64,000 bases of DNA from Apoda limacodes (Eukaryota > Arthropoda > Insecta > Lepidoptera > Limacodidae): contig OX291557.1 of assembly GCA_946406115.1 (NCBI GenBank), positions 12,618,501 through 12,682,500 on the forward strand, written 5' to 3'. The notes under the pieces were generated by a model. It was not told where the DNA came from and searched no databases. It saw only the letters and a program-made list of their open reading frames with translations. How positions within the stretch are numbered: position 1 is the first letter of the stretch; each line of letters opens with the position of its first letter. Shown here one piece after another: positions 16,660-28,589 of this stretch. The position numbers were made by a program, and so were the translations under genes.

Positions 16660-18114
16660 GCTAAACCACCCCCAAGCTCAGTTTCATTCACATTTTCTTA
16701 AATGTATAAATAATTAATTTCACCTCACAAATTTTAAACTTTTGATTTCACTGTTACCTTCATTTGCATCTTATATATTTTATTATTAGTTAATTTTTCT
16801 TTTAGGAATGAGAAATGAAAAATGAAAAAACTTTATATTTCGTGGATATGTTTATTTTTCAAGTTACAATGGCAGAACTGCTATTTACAACTAATCTTCA
16901 TCCACTCCTGTTTTGCAATCTGCAAAAAAAAAATTACATTTACTGGCACGGCTGACAATTCATTTGTAGGTACATTATTCATAACTCATCAAAAGTTAAT
17001 GAACAATTTTTTTAAATCCTTAATAAAGTAATGATTGGGCCAACAACTCATTTATGAATTTTTTTTACTTACTTTTTAAACATTTTTTTATTTAAATTTG
17101 TTACAGATTGACTAACATACCTAGGATATAGAAACAGAAACTTTAAATTTGGGTCATTTGTACAACAAGAAGGTTAAAATCAAAGATACCCAATTTAGCC
17201 CTAAGGAAATATAAGCATTAGTATAATAAGGCTTTCTCCCACATTATTATGCTACTCTTATAGCCGTTTAGATAAACATACACATAGGCAATTTATATGA
17301 GATAATTCCTAAATATATTAGAAAAAAGTCATCATCATGTGCACTAGTCATTTAATAAACACGTTGACTCGGCCAGCAGCTCACCAATTAGTTGTTAGTT
17401 TTCTGGTACTATTACGTCCATACATATAAAATAACATAACCATTTCTAAAAGTGTAAAGGCCGTCAACCGTAGTAAACCTACTTTAGCGTCCAAATATAT
17501 TTTGGTAAAATCTTGGATAGTATATTGTTATTCAATAGCTGTATAATTCACGCCAATCAAATTTAAATTCTACGGTGTCTGCGGGTATTCAATTCCATCT
17601 CACACAACAGAAACATACATTTAAGTAATGTACAACATAGCTAATAAATATACTACCTATACAAATACATTCACAATGATACATAATAAATATTAGTGAA
17701 AAATGCAAACCCCAGCAAACTGTCGTCGTAAAACTGGGTTATGTGTCAATTGGGGCCGCCGGGAACTTGGCCCGCGGGCCAAACATACAGTGCACGTTTT
17801 CCGCAATATTTTGTAACTAAGCGTTTATTTTGTAAGTAACGGATTATCCGATTTTAATTTTGATTTTTTGTTTTTGCAAACTGACGCGATCTAGCTATGA
17901 TTTCAGAAAATCTGTTCAGCCTTTTTAAGCTCTTCAGTTGAGATAGGATATGTGTCGGTGGACAGATAATCCAACACAATGGACGCTTTTATAATTTACC
18001 ATCGAGCGACACGACACGATTTTATTTATCGTACGTGTTTAAGCCTAGCTAAGGCGAGCCGCGCACAATTGGCGGTGTCCACGACAAAATCGTGCCATGA
18101 AGATTATTATTGCC
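16660..18114. other. Long AT-rich stretch without recognised feature
   Basis: Presumed first intron of the plus-strand gene starting at 16487. A 69-codon reading at 16822 is A/T-ending and lysine/phenylalanine-rich, typical of AT-rich noise. Near 17745-17790 is a small GC patch ('ggggccgccgggaacttggc') with no open exon around it. Confidence 0.35.
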
Positions 18115-18400
18115 ACTTTAAAAATTCAGTTATTTAGCAATAAAAACAAACCACTGGATCGATTTTGCACACACTCTTTTCAGATCTTTGTCATGACGTG
18201 GCGTGTCGATAGATATCGAGGGGCAAAAAAACCCTAAAATACATACACACACACACACACACTCACACACACACAGACATCACGCTTAAAATGATGGCAA
18301 ACTTTTCTCCAGGTCTCAAAACGTAAAGAAAACGCAAATTTAGCGATTTCGATTTTCAGACCTATTATAATAACTTCCCCAGAAGTCAAATATTGCCGAA
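18115..18400. mobile_element. MITE-1 copy, diverged, with CA microsatellite
   Basis: Shares 'gatcgattttgcacaca', 'cttttcagatctttgtcatgacgtg', the CA run at 18243-18274, 'aaaatgatggcaaac' and 'gcgatttcgattttcagacc' with the copy at 4146-4478. The right arm is reduced to 'aataacttccccagaagtca'. A detached left end of another copy follows at 18428-18468. Confidence 0.55.
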
Positions 18401-18534
18401 TTACAGAAAATATATAATAATTATACAAAAAAAATTGGTTCGGTAGCAAATCCCGCACGAGTAACTTCGAATCCCATACCATGGAGATCACACATCCACC
18501 AAAAGCACTGTATTTACTTTTTATTGATTACTTC

Positions 18535-18975
18535 AAAAGGGATAACTATGGAAAGAGAATTGTCGACGATCCCAAACTCACTTGCGGTATCGAGCCCTTA
18601 AGTCTGAGGAGAGACTTTGCCTCCCTGTGTGTGTTCTACCGCTTGTACAATGGATTGTGTTCTGAGGAATTGTTCGAAATGATGCCCACGGCTACTTTCT
18701 ACCATCGCACCGCTCGCCATCGACAGGGAATTCATTCTCACACTTTGGAACCAAAATGGTCGCGTACAGTGCGGTTTTAGAGAAACTTCCTCCCGCGAAC
18801 CCTTGGGTTGTGGAATGAGCTCCCTGCGAAGGTTTTCTCTAAGGACTACAGTATGGGGTTCTTCAAAAAAGAAGTTATTAGATTTCTGAAGGGTCGGCAA
18901 CGCGCGAGTGATGCCCCTAGTGTTGCAAGCGTCCATAGGCTACGGTGACCGCTTACCATCATACTACATATTACA
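18535..18975 (+). mobile_element. LINE-A 3' end, RT C-terminus plus tail
   Basis: The plus strand reads RIVDDPKLTCGIEPLSLRRD and FASLCVFYRLYNGLCSEELF, the C-terminal part of a CR1/Jockey-group reverse transcriptase, then RTARHRQ and LEPKWSRTVRF before a stop. The familiar tail ('gggtcggcaacgcgcgag', 'gttgcaagcgtccatagg', 'gaccgcttaccatca') follows. The copy is 5'-truncated, as is usual for LINEs, and carries stops and frame slips. Confidence 0.75.
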
Positions 18976-19137
18976 TTAGCTTGAAAAAATACCACGGGGA
19001 TCACTTTCTGGGGGACGTCAGGCTTATCACTAAAATTCGACAATGCCACAAAAATCCAAAAGAATCCCTTTTTTCGGCCAACGTGGTGTGATTTGCTCTT
19101 TTTAAGAAGGAAAATAATATACTATACCTGTACTTTT

Positions 19138-19420
19138 TGTGCTGAACTGTCTTTGCACTTGGCTGATGCAGCCATTACTGCTCCACCGAAATTTGTGGCG
19201 AGACTCTGAAGGAGTCTCATCCCATATCGCCCAACGCTCAAGGGGTCCCCGCGGCCTCGGCTTGGCTTGTCACTCTTGGGGCGTCCCTTCGACCAGCGTG
19301 AGCCTCGAACCCGAAGGTCAGTCAGCGTCGGGAGGGAAGTTTCCCGTTACGCAGTTGCTTGCGAGTGAGTGGGGGCGAGAAGCGCCCCGGCACTCTTTGA
19401 TACCTCGTGTATGAGGTGGG
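19138..19420 (-). mobile_element. LINE-B (Jockey-type) 3' end fragment
   Basis: The block from 'gctgaactgtctttgcactt' through 'gccattactgctccaccg', 'cgctcaagggg' and 'gggcgtcccttcgacc' matches 48885-49095, the 3' end of the LINE-B insertion. Its orientation is minus, so the 3' end is at the low coordinate. It is far GC-richer than its surroundings. Confidence 0.6.
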
Positions 19421-20829
19421 TCCGTGCGTTCGCTGACGAACCCGGGGACGTCGGCGTCGTGTGAGGGGGGGAGGGGCTATTAAGGGAGGTAATTGAGACT
19501 GGTCTCGCTATCCGGATAGCGAGATCGTTGTCTGCGGCCGTTGATACGTGCCGAGGCCGCCTAACAGGTCTGTACAAGTTAGCATGTCGCATGATGCGTT
19601 TCGCGAATGAAATTTGATTTCGCGCGATAGTCGGTACACTCGAATACGTAATATCAATGTAAAACAAACTTAAGACAGCGAGGCAGTTTAGAGATTCTAC
19701 ACTAATGAGCATTTGACCTTAGAAAATTAAAACAACTTAAACTTATCGATTTAATTTTGAGATATAACAATTTAAACTATTTTTATACTAAATTAGTATA
19801 ATTTATACTAAATTTGGGTCGGGACAAGGATTATTTAATTCCCCATTTCATATCACACGTTTAGAAGTTTAAGTAAGTGCAATAACGTGTTGACTGCGTA
19901 TGGGATTTTTATAGCAATTTTATTGTTATTTTAAATTGAGCATTTTTGCTCATTTAAGTTGAGAACACGAAAAATCCTACCTCTGAAGAACGACCAGGTA
20001 TCAAAACACAGCAAATAATCAAAAGTAAACGATTAAATGTCGTTACTCAAAAGGGATACCTTAGCTAACTTGAATACCTTCACTACTCGCGAATTCTTAT
20101 ATTTTCTCCAATAAAAACAATTCGACATAGAGCTCTAGACTAGCTAAATCGCGTTTATTCTAATTAAATAAAAATTGCATTATTTTATATTATATTGTGT
20201 TAGCTTGTCTTATCTTCTCTCCCATACACGTCCTCTGCCTCATCCACATCCTCAACGTGTATTGCTAATTCTTCCCCTTCCGCATCCTCTTCCTCATAAT
20301 TGCTTCCTCATCAACCCTGATATGGATAGGGAGTAATATAAAAAGTAGGCAGATAGGTATCAGGTATCTATCATTTCGCAAAACTATCAATTACTGGTGT
20401 CCGTTAGGATGGCGGATCGAGGTAATTGTTTATTAAAATACTACTGAGGTTTTAATACATAATTTGCGGCAGTAATATGCATTTTCACTAAAACTATTAT
20501 GCACATATGATATTACGCTATCCAACCATCGATATCCGGCATCAGATGTTTATATAGAGAACGTTGTTGTAACACTAGAAAATCAATCGCTGTAATTCTA
20601 TTCGGCGCTAGGTGGCGTATAGCAAGGTCGCCGACGAGCTGTATTACATTATTCCAAATAGGCATTCATTTTATCAAATAAAATATAATTTTAAGATAGC
20701 ATTGTTGGGTAAGTAAGAGGTATAATATTAGTACCTTACAAATATTTTATGGCGAAAATATTTTAAATTTATGAGTACCATGACATTTTTATTACGTCAG
20801 TTTATCTTTATAATTTATCTTATTTTTAA
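19421..20829. other. Mixed spacer, no gene recognised
   Basis: GC-rich sequence continuous with the LINE-B fragment runs to about 19560; the rest is AT-rich. A pyrimidine-rich patch at 20205-20320 reads on the minus strand as about 30 acidic residues (EEEDAEGEELAIHVEDVDEA). It is too short and unsupported to call. Confidence 0.3.
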
Positions 20830-20935
20830 CAGTTCCTGCAGGAATAACTATAACCAAATTCCATATGCACGAACTGTAGCGGCAGCTATAGCTTGCTATA
20901 TCCGAATAAAAGAATTTAGTGCGGGCAAAAGCTAG
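20830..20935 (+). mobile_element. Helitron-like 3' fragment
   Basis: Contains 'ctgcaggaataactataacc' and 'agcttgctat', ending 'gcgggcaaaagctag' with CTAG at 20932-20935. It lies 16 bp before the 5' end of a complete copy, in the same orientation. Confidence 0.6.
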
Positions 20936-20951
20936 TCCTACTTGCTACAAA

Positions 20952-21236
20952 TCCTACTAATATTATAGTGAAAGTATGTCTAGCTGGATGGATATTTGTT
21001 ATTCAATCACGCTTTAACCACTGGACGGATCGGGATGAAACTTGGCACATATATAGGTTAGGTCCTAGAATAGGATATACGCTACTTTTTATCCCAAAAA
21101 ATTGGAAATTTCCCGCGGGAATAACTATACCCGAGCTTAAAACGAACTATAGCTACAGCAAACTTCAGGAGTATAAATAAGGAGTTCCACGCCGTTAACC
21201 GAATTTAGGGCGGGCGGAACCGCTATCAAAATCTAG
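20952..21236 (+). mobile_element. Helitron-like non-autonomous element, complete copy (285 bp)
   Basis: The element begins TCCTACTAATATTATA at 20952 and ends with CTAG at 21233-21236 followed by T, preceded by the GC-rich 'agggcgggcggaaccgct' region that can fold into a short hairpin. Between are 'ggatggatatttgttattc', 'cggatcgggatgaaacttgg', 'cgctactttttatccc', 'aactatagctacagcaaa' and 'gagttccacgccgttaac'. These are the ends and blocks I know from the Lep1-type Helitrons of Lepidoptera. It encodes no protein and must rely on a Rep/helicase supplied elsewhere. Confidence 0.7.
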
Positions 21237-21239
21237 TAT

Positions 21240-22764
21240 TTTATATAATAGAAATTTCAAAATCATAATATTTAATAGTAAAAGTACCTACTTGATCTGA
21301 CTAGATCATTCATTATTTCTAAACACGTTAATCTATTAACCTACCAACGAACAGCAAACAAACAGATTTGCAAACTTGTGTCTTTCCAGTCTGTTAGTCA
21401 CTGCGCTGTAATCAAGGTTATTGCACTACGGCTCTAGTGACTAACTTGTAAACTTGGCACAAGGGTGCTCTGACACAGATTATCCTAATAGGATTATGTA
21501 TGACCCGCCCAAGTCCCAAGTCATTTAAAATTAGTGCAGCATCAAAGGAGGGATATTATTTGAAGCCTGTACTTTATTGTAAAAACAGTATTTTTTTCAT
21601 AGATCTTTTAAGTTCTTTATAGTAGCTAGTTTTAGCTGATATAACAAAGCAAGACACAATGTTTTAATTTGATTAGGTAGGTAATTTCTTTATTTTTTAT
21701 TTGTCCAAGAATGTGGTTTAATAAATACTTGTGAGGTTACTGACAAATATTGTTAACAGAAGCTTTAATACTAACTTGAAACCTTTTCAATTTATGCAAT
21801 AAATAAATTGAAATCTGGTCTTCTTTGTTGTTATTGTTTAAATTACAACTTTAGTTACCTTTGTCATATACTCAGCTATTCGTTAGTATAATAAAAGACA
21901 GCCGAATATTATTCTAGCGTTTTAATAGACATTTTTGTTAACAACATTCATACTTCCTCACTGTTGGGCCACCGGCCTACCGTCCTTCCTGGCCTATAAA
22001 ATTTCAACTACCTATACCTGGGCCTTAAATCAACTTTTTAGACTTGTGCCGGTTTCCTCTCGATTTTTTCTGCCAAAAACACAGTTAAATTGGATAGGTG
22101 GAAGCAAACCAATTTAATAATAAATAATTTACGGAATAAGGCCTTAATGTGGTCCGAGAGCCAGACCATATAACACTGTCCTAAGTACCTATTCTCATAC
22201 GCATAGAACTTTGCCTAAAAGCCTTCTTTATTAGTTTGTTTCGTCGCTATTTATTTTCACATCTCCCAAGCATCCCGAGTTACAAAGTACGTACGAATAT
22301 CCAAGTTAGAAACAAGTCTTATTCAATCTCCCACGAATTAAACTTTCCCGTTCGCGTCTCACCTAAGCTCCTACGACGCGATTTATTACGTCGATTTACC
22401 ATTTTGCATTAGAGGCAGCCATGTATTTTGCTATAATACTTCTTGCGCTATTTTGTCTTGTCACTAAAGTAATTTACATGTGTATTTTATCGTGTTTTAT
22501 TTATTTGTTTATTTACATACCAAACTACTTAGGTTAGTTTTATTTGCCTAGCTGGAGATGCTAACAGAATTTTTACTGCGTTAATGTAATCAGTGCATCT
22601 ACAACTACTGATGAAAATACCGGGTTAGTGCGTGTCGTATGAGAATTAAGTTAGGGTTCCGTAAATTAAAAATTATTGTGGATTGTAGGTAGGTTTTTTG
22701 TTTTTATGAAAATATGGAAAAAAACAACTAGTGCGTTCAAAAATACAAGAAAGGGGGATTTTTT
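21240..22764. other. AT-rich spacer with a degraded SINE-1 remnant
   Basis: Near 21948-22105 is 'cttcctcactgttgggccac' with 'gccggtttcctctcg', a degraded SINE-1 tail in minus orientation. Near 22620-22680 is a scrap of GTTCCG repeat ('ttagggttccgtaaatt'). Nothing else recognised. Confidence 0.35.
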
Positions 22765-23320
22765 TTTAAATTGGCATGGTGCAAATTCGGAACGCACCTT
22801 AAAAATTAGAAAAAGAAAAGAAACATTACTTTGGAATTAAGTAGTAGGTACATCATTTTCGTTGTTTTTACTATAAACATGTTACTTTTATTAAATAAAC
22901 TTGAATTTAATAATTAAAAAAAATGAGTCACTCACCAGTGATGTAAAATGCCTAAGTTTACCCGCAAAAAAAAGGTTAGTATCTCTGAGCGTGCGATTAA
23001 GCGCTCAACCTATTTGAAAGACTTATAATGTTGTTATCATGTTATCAATACTTAATCAAACTATTTAAAATAAGTAGGTATACCTATCCTTTCCATTCAT
23101 AATTAAAATAAACACTAATTATTGTTTTTCTTGTATCTTGTATATATTTTCCTCGCTGTAGTGAGAAGAAAAATTGCGTGTTTTCGTGCCTTAAAATCCC
23201 TCGTTTTGCTCAGGATTCTATTTCGAAACTACTTGCTTCACTCGTGAGTTTAATCTTTGAAGCCTTCGCTTGCTAGGTATTCAATATAGGAACTCTCGCC
23301 AAAGAGCAACTTTCGAGCCT
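22765..23320 (+). repeat. Unclassified 550-bp dispersed repeat, copy 2
   Basis: Colinear with 12478-13030. Differences are scattered substitutions and small indels, and the cryptic readings are not shared, so it is a non-coding interspersed repeat. Confidence 0.6.
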
Positions 23321-24129
23321 TGAAATTTTTAATAGAATCTATGCACGGACCTGACGGAATCATAAGGGTTCCATTTTTGCTATGCCGGCTACAGAACCCT
23401 AAAAATCTAGGTAATAATGTATAAACTATCTATATCCCCTAATTGTTGTAACCTATTATTTTAACAAAAACTGTTAGACACATAAGACTCGTCTTCGTAT
23501 TTATCGGAATAGATGGAAGGCAGAAATTATAAAGCTGTGACATACGGACGATCGGACGGACATGATGACCAATGAACCGTTGCCATTCGGTTGCGAAACC
23601 CAAAGAAAAAGCGTAAAAGCGCCTGCTACAAGACTACATCTTGTATAATTAAATTGAGATCTGAATTTATTTATGCTGATTGAAAAATCAATATTTTCAG
23701 AATCCATGGTGAGTATTAGCGTCGGTATATATACCTATTTCATGGAAAATATATTTTGGTTTGCAAAGGAAAAAACGGAAGCCTTTTTGATAGCTTTGAT
23801 GTCCGTCTCTGTGTAGATGTATTGTCTGTCCGTCAAGATTATTTTTCTTTAAAATGGCTAAAGGTATCATACTGAAATTAATATTAAGTACTTCGAATGT
23901 TATTTATGTCCTCAAAAAAATCAAGTTCTCTTGTAATTTAATTAACATTATAGACTTTTCAGCTTTATCAACTGGCACGTGATCATAAGCTATTAATTCC
24001 TACAGCATAATTTTAATTTTTTTTCTTTTTATTTTAGTATTTAGGTACTTACGGACAGAACCCTCGGGTCGGCCGTTATACACGCACTTATCTCGATTTC
24101 CTTATTTATCATTTTAATGTAACCCTAAT

Positions 24130-24262
24130 CTATACATATAAAATGCTTTGTCCTAAATGACTGACTGACGGATCAACGCACAACCTAAACCGCTGGTCGT
24201 AGAGACCTGAAACTTGGAGGGTGTGTTCTTCGTATGACGTAGGCATCCGATAAGATAAGGAT
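24130..24262 (+). mobile_element. Helitron-like 5' fragment, variant subfamily
   Basis: 'tacatataaaatgctttgtcc', 'gactgacggatcaacgcac', 'aaaccgctggtcgtag' and 'gacctgaaacttggagggtg' match 45497-45720 closely. It is cut off at 24262 by the tandem array. Confidence 0.55.
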
Positions 24263-24273
24263 TTACTGAAAGC

Positions 24274-24840
24274 GTCAAGTGCGAGTCGGATTCACGCAAT
24301 AAGGGTAAACCGATAGTAATGAAATTTTGGTAAGTTGTTATACACAAACCGGGGAATGTTTCTGAGAAAGAAAAAAAGGTCAAGTGCGAGTGTGACAGCG
24401 TCAAGTGCGACTCGGACTCGCGTAATAAGGGTAAACCGATTGTAATGAAATTTTGGTAAGTTGTTATGCACAAGCCGGGGAAGGTATCTGGGAAAGAAAA
24501 AATGGTCAAGTGCGACTTTGACTCGCGTAATAAGGGTAAACCGATTGTAATAAAATTTTGGTAAGTTGTTATGCACACGCCGGGGAAGGTATCTGAGAAA
24601 GAAAAAATGGTCAAGTGCGAGTCGGACTCGCGCAAAAAGGGTAAACCGATTTTAATAAAATTTTGGTAAGTTTTTATGCACACGCCGGGGAAGGTATCTG
24701 AGAAAGAAAAAAAGGGTCAAGTGCGATTCAGACTGTGTCAATTGCGAGTCGGACTCGTGCAATAGGGGTAAACCGATTGTAATGAAATTTTGGTAAGTTG
24801 TTAGGCACACGCCGGGGAAGGTTTCTGAATTAGTACAACC
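24274..24840. repeat. 105-bp tandem array with two 21-bp spacer units
   Basis: Units start with 'gtcaagtgcgagtcggact' at 24274, 24400, 24505, 24610 and 24737. Partial units of 21 bp (only the first words) begin at 24379 and 24716. Each full unit is about 105 bp and contains 'aagggtaaaccgatt', 'aaattttggtaagttgtt' and 'cgccggggaaggtatctga'. Because 105 is divisible by three, a minus-strand frame stays open for 176 codons across the array; this is a by-product, not a gene. The opening word resembles the left end of the GTTCCG repeat. Confidence 0.8.
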
Positions 24841-24884
24841 CTATTAGGTTGTTTTAAAAAAAGAAACAACGTTCGCCGGTTCAG

Positions 24885-25272
24885 CTATATGTATATGAAA
24901 GAAGATACTGACTGGCTGACTGACTAATCGATTAATGAACAGCTGAAACCGCTGTGTCTAGAAGTATGACATTTTGCAAAAACGTTCCTTAAATGACGTA
25001 AGTTTGCACTAAGAAGGGATTTTTGGAAATTAATCCCTAAGGCGGTAAAATATGGGTTGGCAGTTTGCACGGATTTCGCTAAAACTTGGTTTAAACGTAA
25101 AAAATTAAAACTCATGTGATTCACCGTTTTTGTAAAATTATCCCCTAGACGGAAAAATAGGGGATGAAAATGTGTATGAGAATTCTAACATTTTTGTATG
25201 TAAAACAGTAAACAGTCAAAATCTGTCTTATTTTAAAAAGTTTACGCAGACGAAATCGCGGGAATAAGCTAG
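24885..25272 (+). mobile_element. Helitron-like copy
   Basis: Opens with 'cagctatatgtatatgaaag', has the 'gactgactaatcgattaatg' and 'gaaaccgctgtgtctagaag' blocks, and ends 'cgcagacgaaatcgcgggaa' then CTAG at 25269-25272. It is the variant subfamily also seen at 24130 and 45497. Confidence 0.6.
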
Positions 25273-25279
25273 TCTTGTT

Positions 25280-27750
25280 ATTCGTATACTTAGTTTATTT
25301 CTTTTTGAAAGGCATCTACAGATCGCCTCTAAAATCGAATCGAGGCGTTTGATAATTAAATCTCAATTTGCTCTATCCTCTCTGGGTGAATCGGTTTATT
25401 CTCTGCAGACCTTTGATAGATTGACAATCTAGAACGTAGTAAGTTAAGTGACTCCGGAGTATTCCCATAAGTGCTCCGTTTGTTCAATAGTACTAAATAC
25501 TGGACAGCTTAGACATGTCCTCACGTACCTATACATTCCAATATCTAAGTACTCTATACAGTACTATACAAAATACCTTTGGCATTTTAAACTATATAGT
25601 GCACCTAGGTGCTTTATACAGTACTATATACCTAGTTTTCCGAAGCGTTACTCGTGCGCTTTGTCCATCTGGATCTCAGTATGTATGTTATTTATGAGTT
25701 TAAAATTTACAACAGTTGTATCTTCGTCCCTTTGCTCGCACCTCACCCTTATAAATCGCACTCTAAGATTAAAGACAGAGGTCAGAACTGTCGACAAAGC
25801 TAATTAGCTTCGCAACCTGATGAAGTCATCGCCGGCTGCATTATTGTGTTCTTAATTAAAATATTTTTTTATGTACCAGTTTGTAAAAAAAAGAGCTATG
25901 GTAAGTGGTATTAAGTGGTATGTTATACCCAGAAAAGAAAAATAAGATCAATTGACCTGAAAACATTTTAATTTTGATAAGTGGCGCTTATACCTTTAAA
26001 ATTCCCTCCCCATACATACAGCTTTTTCGATATAATAGTTAAAATTATTTGAGCTATTTCGATATAATAGTTAAAATTCTTTCTATTCCTTTTTCCATCC
26101 AATTTACTCTAGATACCGCTAGTGGCGTAGTTTTCTAAACTTCTGTTCACGCCATTTTATTGCGTTTTGGTGATTTTTTTTTTCACCGTATATTTTTATT
26201 TATTTACTCGCAAATGTGATGAAAAACATTGTTTATAACACGGGCATTACAAAACATTACAATTACAAACTCGAGTCATTAAGCCTAGTTCGACCTTAGT
26301 TTAAAGAGCCTCTCGTTATATAGTATAATTTTCTCCTTTCGACCCTAAATAAACAATGTACTATTAGAAGAACATTTAATCAGATAACAAACCAAACAAC
26401 GAAGTAATGTAATTGTTATATTATATTCGATATTTACGCCAGTATTATCTTTTTTTATTAAAATCTTCAACCAGTGGACTTTCATTAATTTTTTTTACTA
26501 CTAACTCCCTACTTGCAAGCTATTACACAGAGGAAATATCTACATAAATGTAGTCATTGTATACATTTTATGCACAAACCTTTACGCTAAGAGGCGATAA
26601 AATTTTATACAAGTATGCTCGTCCCGTGCAAGCCGAGGATGTTCGTTTCACGTCTCAATCCCCAGCCGCCACTCGATTTTATGTCTCCATAATGATATAC
26701 CAACACGTCTTTATGACCGAGATATCCTTGTAACTTGACCACAGAATATAGAATAAGACAAACTAAAACGTTTTACCTTTATTAGTAAGAAATAGGAATG
26801 GCGTGTCGTGTGGTGTGTCATTTTAGTGCTAAAAACTTGATTTAGGTACTTAAAATGTAAGTATGGCAAGAACATATTTGTTATTTTTAATTTAAAATAG
26901 GTTATCAAATACTGGCAATCAAAATAGTAGATTGCTAAAAATGTCGAGCATAATTAAGTTTAATTAGTTCACTGAAAGTTTATTACTGAGCTAGTACATA
27001 CTATGAAGCCAAAAGACCTTCGTTCCAACCGGGTGTACCCCCACAAGTATACAAAATGCCCCCTATGCTAGTATATATATAAATATTGAAGAAATATTCA
27101 CACCCCTTGTCTGGATTCGCTCTAACTGGTCTGTTTTATACTCGGCCCTCTCCGTGGACCCCTGTCACACCATTATACGTAACATACTGTGAGCCCAGCT
27201 CTCTCTTTTATTAAACTACGTCGTCTATTTTTATTAAGTCTCTTAGTTTTTGACTTCCGAGGAACTAAACTGAGTGTTAAGTTACTTACTTCCCTTTTTT
27301 TGTGACAATATTGTAACATTTCTTTAGTGTTAAGAAAAAGCCCTTTATATCTAAAGATGTAACCGTTACAATCGTCAAAAAATCCGCTGTATCGTTTTCG
27401 AGTATTGCAACAGATAGGAAGGGATCGACAGTTAGAAATTCATTACGTTTCTACAATGTCTATCTGATAGCAATGAAATTTATGTTTAAGATACATATCA
27501 AATAAATATTATGAAATATAGTAGAAATATATTGGAAATGTTTTATATGTAAATGCGAAAATTTAGATGGATATTTGTTACTCAATTACGCCAGTCGTCT
27601 AAACTGATCTGGGTGAAATTTGGCACAATGTATAATGCATAAAAAGTCTATTGAAAAAAATCGTAAAAACAAATGTTTATCTTATAATACTAAAATTTTT
27701 TGATCTAATTTATTCAAATATTGTGATTATTTGCAAAAAAAACCCACAAA
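25280..27750. other. Long AT-rich stretch, no gene recognised
   Basis: A 119-codon plus-strand reading at 25448-25807 begins with GTG, is rich in A/T-ending codons and contains a local duplication ('acagtactata' at two places), so I do not call it. Near 27020-27240 a TATA-like 'agtatatatataaatattg' is followed by 'ggtctgttttatactcggcc', which could be a solo LTR but has no partner here. A Helitron 5' scrap lies at 27545-27640. Confidence 0.3.
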
Positions 27751-27754
27751 ACTG

Positions 27755-27848
27755 CCAATCTCGCGAGATTTCGAAATTGGCGAGATGTCGCAGTATTGTT
27801 ATTCATAAACTTGCGGGATCTCGCTTGAGCCCCAATCTCGCGAGATTT
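27755..27848. promoter_or_regulatory. Duplicated CCAATCTCGCGAGATTT palindrome sites
   Basis: The 17-bp word CCAATCTCGCGAGATTT occurs exactly at 27755-27771 and 27832-27848, 77 bp apart. Its core TCTCGCGAGA is the palindromic promoter element bound by BANP and reported for Kaiso (ZBTB33) in vertebrates. Between the copies are the related words 'ggcgagatgtcg' and 'cgggatctcgc'. No exon or start region is recognised nearby, so the call is only a possible binding-site pair. Confidence 0.35.
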
Positions 27849-27849
27849 G

Positions 27850-28585
27850 CATTCCCTAGGCCCAACTACACATCATTTCTGTAACAGATATGATCTAACC
27901 TACTCACTGCCACTTTAGGTTGCTTATTTTGTAGATACTCGTATTTCAGTGACTTTAGTTCTTCGTCGGATCTCCGCATTTTTGATCATATCCCTTAAAA
28001 AAAACACCAAACTGTCTAGCCAACGCTCGGTTTTAGAAACGTCAACTCGTTTACAATAAAGCACCTGGGGACCGAGCTTTGCGCGTTTTTTTTGAAGTGA
28101 AATCTTCTTTAGCGGCGTTGTGCACTTTTTTGTTATTGGTAAAAAATGTTAAACTCGCGTCAGGACACGTGACCGAATATTCGTAAGACGGAACTAGTTT
28201 TTATTTTTAGTATATGGCGATTATGAGTAGTACAGGGAGGTTGGATTTGGGATTTGAATTATATGTCAAATATAATACGTCAAAAAAGTAAATAAACATT
28301 ATTATTTATTATTTATAATAAATAAATATGTATACGAAGTGATGGGAAGTAAATAGCTAGTATAGGAAAAAATAAATGGTTAATATTCAAGTTAACACTT
28401 CTGCCGGCACTCCTGTTTTTTTCAAAAGGCCATCTATTAACAAGTAGGTAAAGCTATGTCGGTAAAAAATAGTATTACTACTCGCCAATAGATGTCAGGA
28501 AGAGTCATATTTTTCAGTTTATCATTGGCTGAAAACACGGATGAAACAACATTTTCTAAAAATTAAACCTATCTAGATATATATA
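27850..28585. other. AT-rich spacer, no feature recognised
   Basis: A moderately GC-rich patch at 28015-28195 ('gcacctggggaccgagcttt', 'ggacacgtgaccgaat') may be an old repeat, but it has no second copy in this window. Confidence 0.3.
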
Positions 28586-28589
28586 TATA

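Noticed and set aside
18243..18274. CA-repeat as a separate element
   Set aside because: It is part of MITE-1, which carries a CA-rich stretch in every copy.
24153..24683. 176-codon minus-strand open frame with internal protein repeats
   Set aside because: It is produced by the 105-bp tandem array, whose unit length is a multiple of three; no start context, codon bias or homology.
24274..24840. CRISPR-like regular repetition
   Set aside because: Units are about 105 bp and contiguous, without short repeats separated by unique spacers, and the genome is animal.
25448..25807. 119-codon plus-strand frame
   Set aside because: GTG start, A/T-ending codons, local duplication and no splice or homology support.
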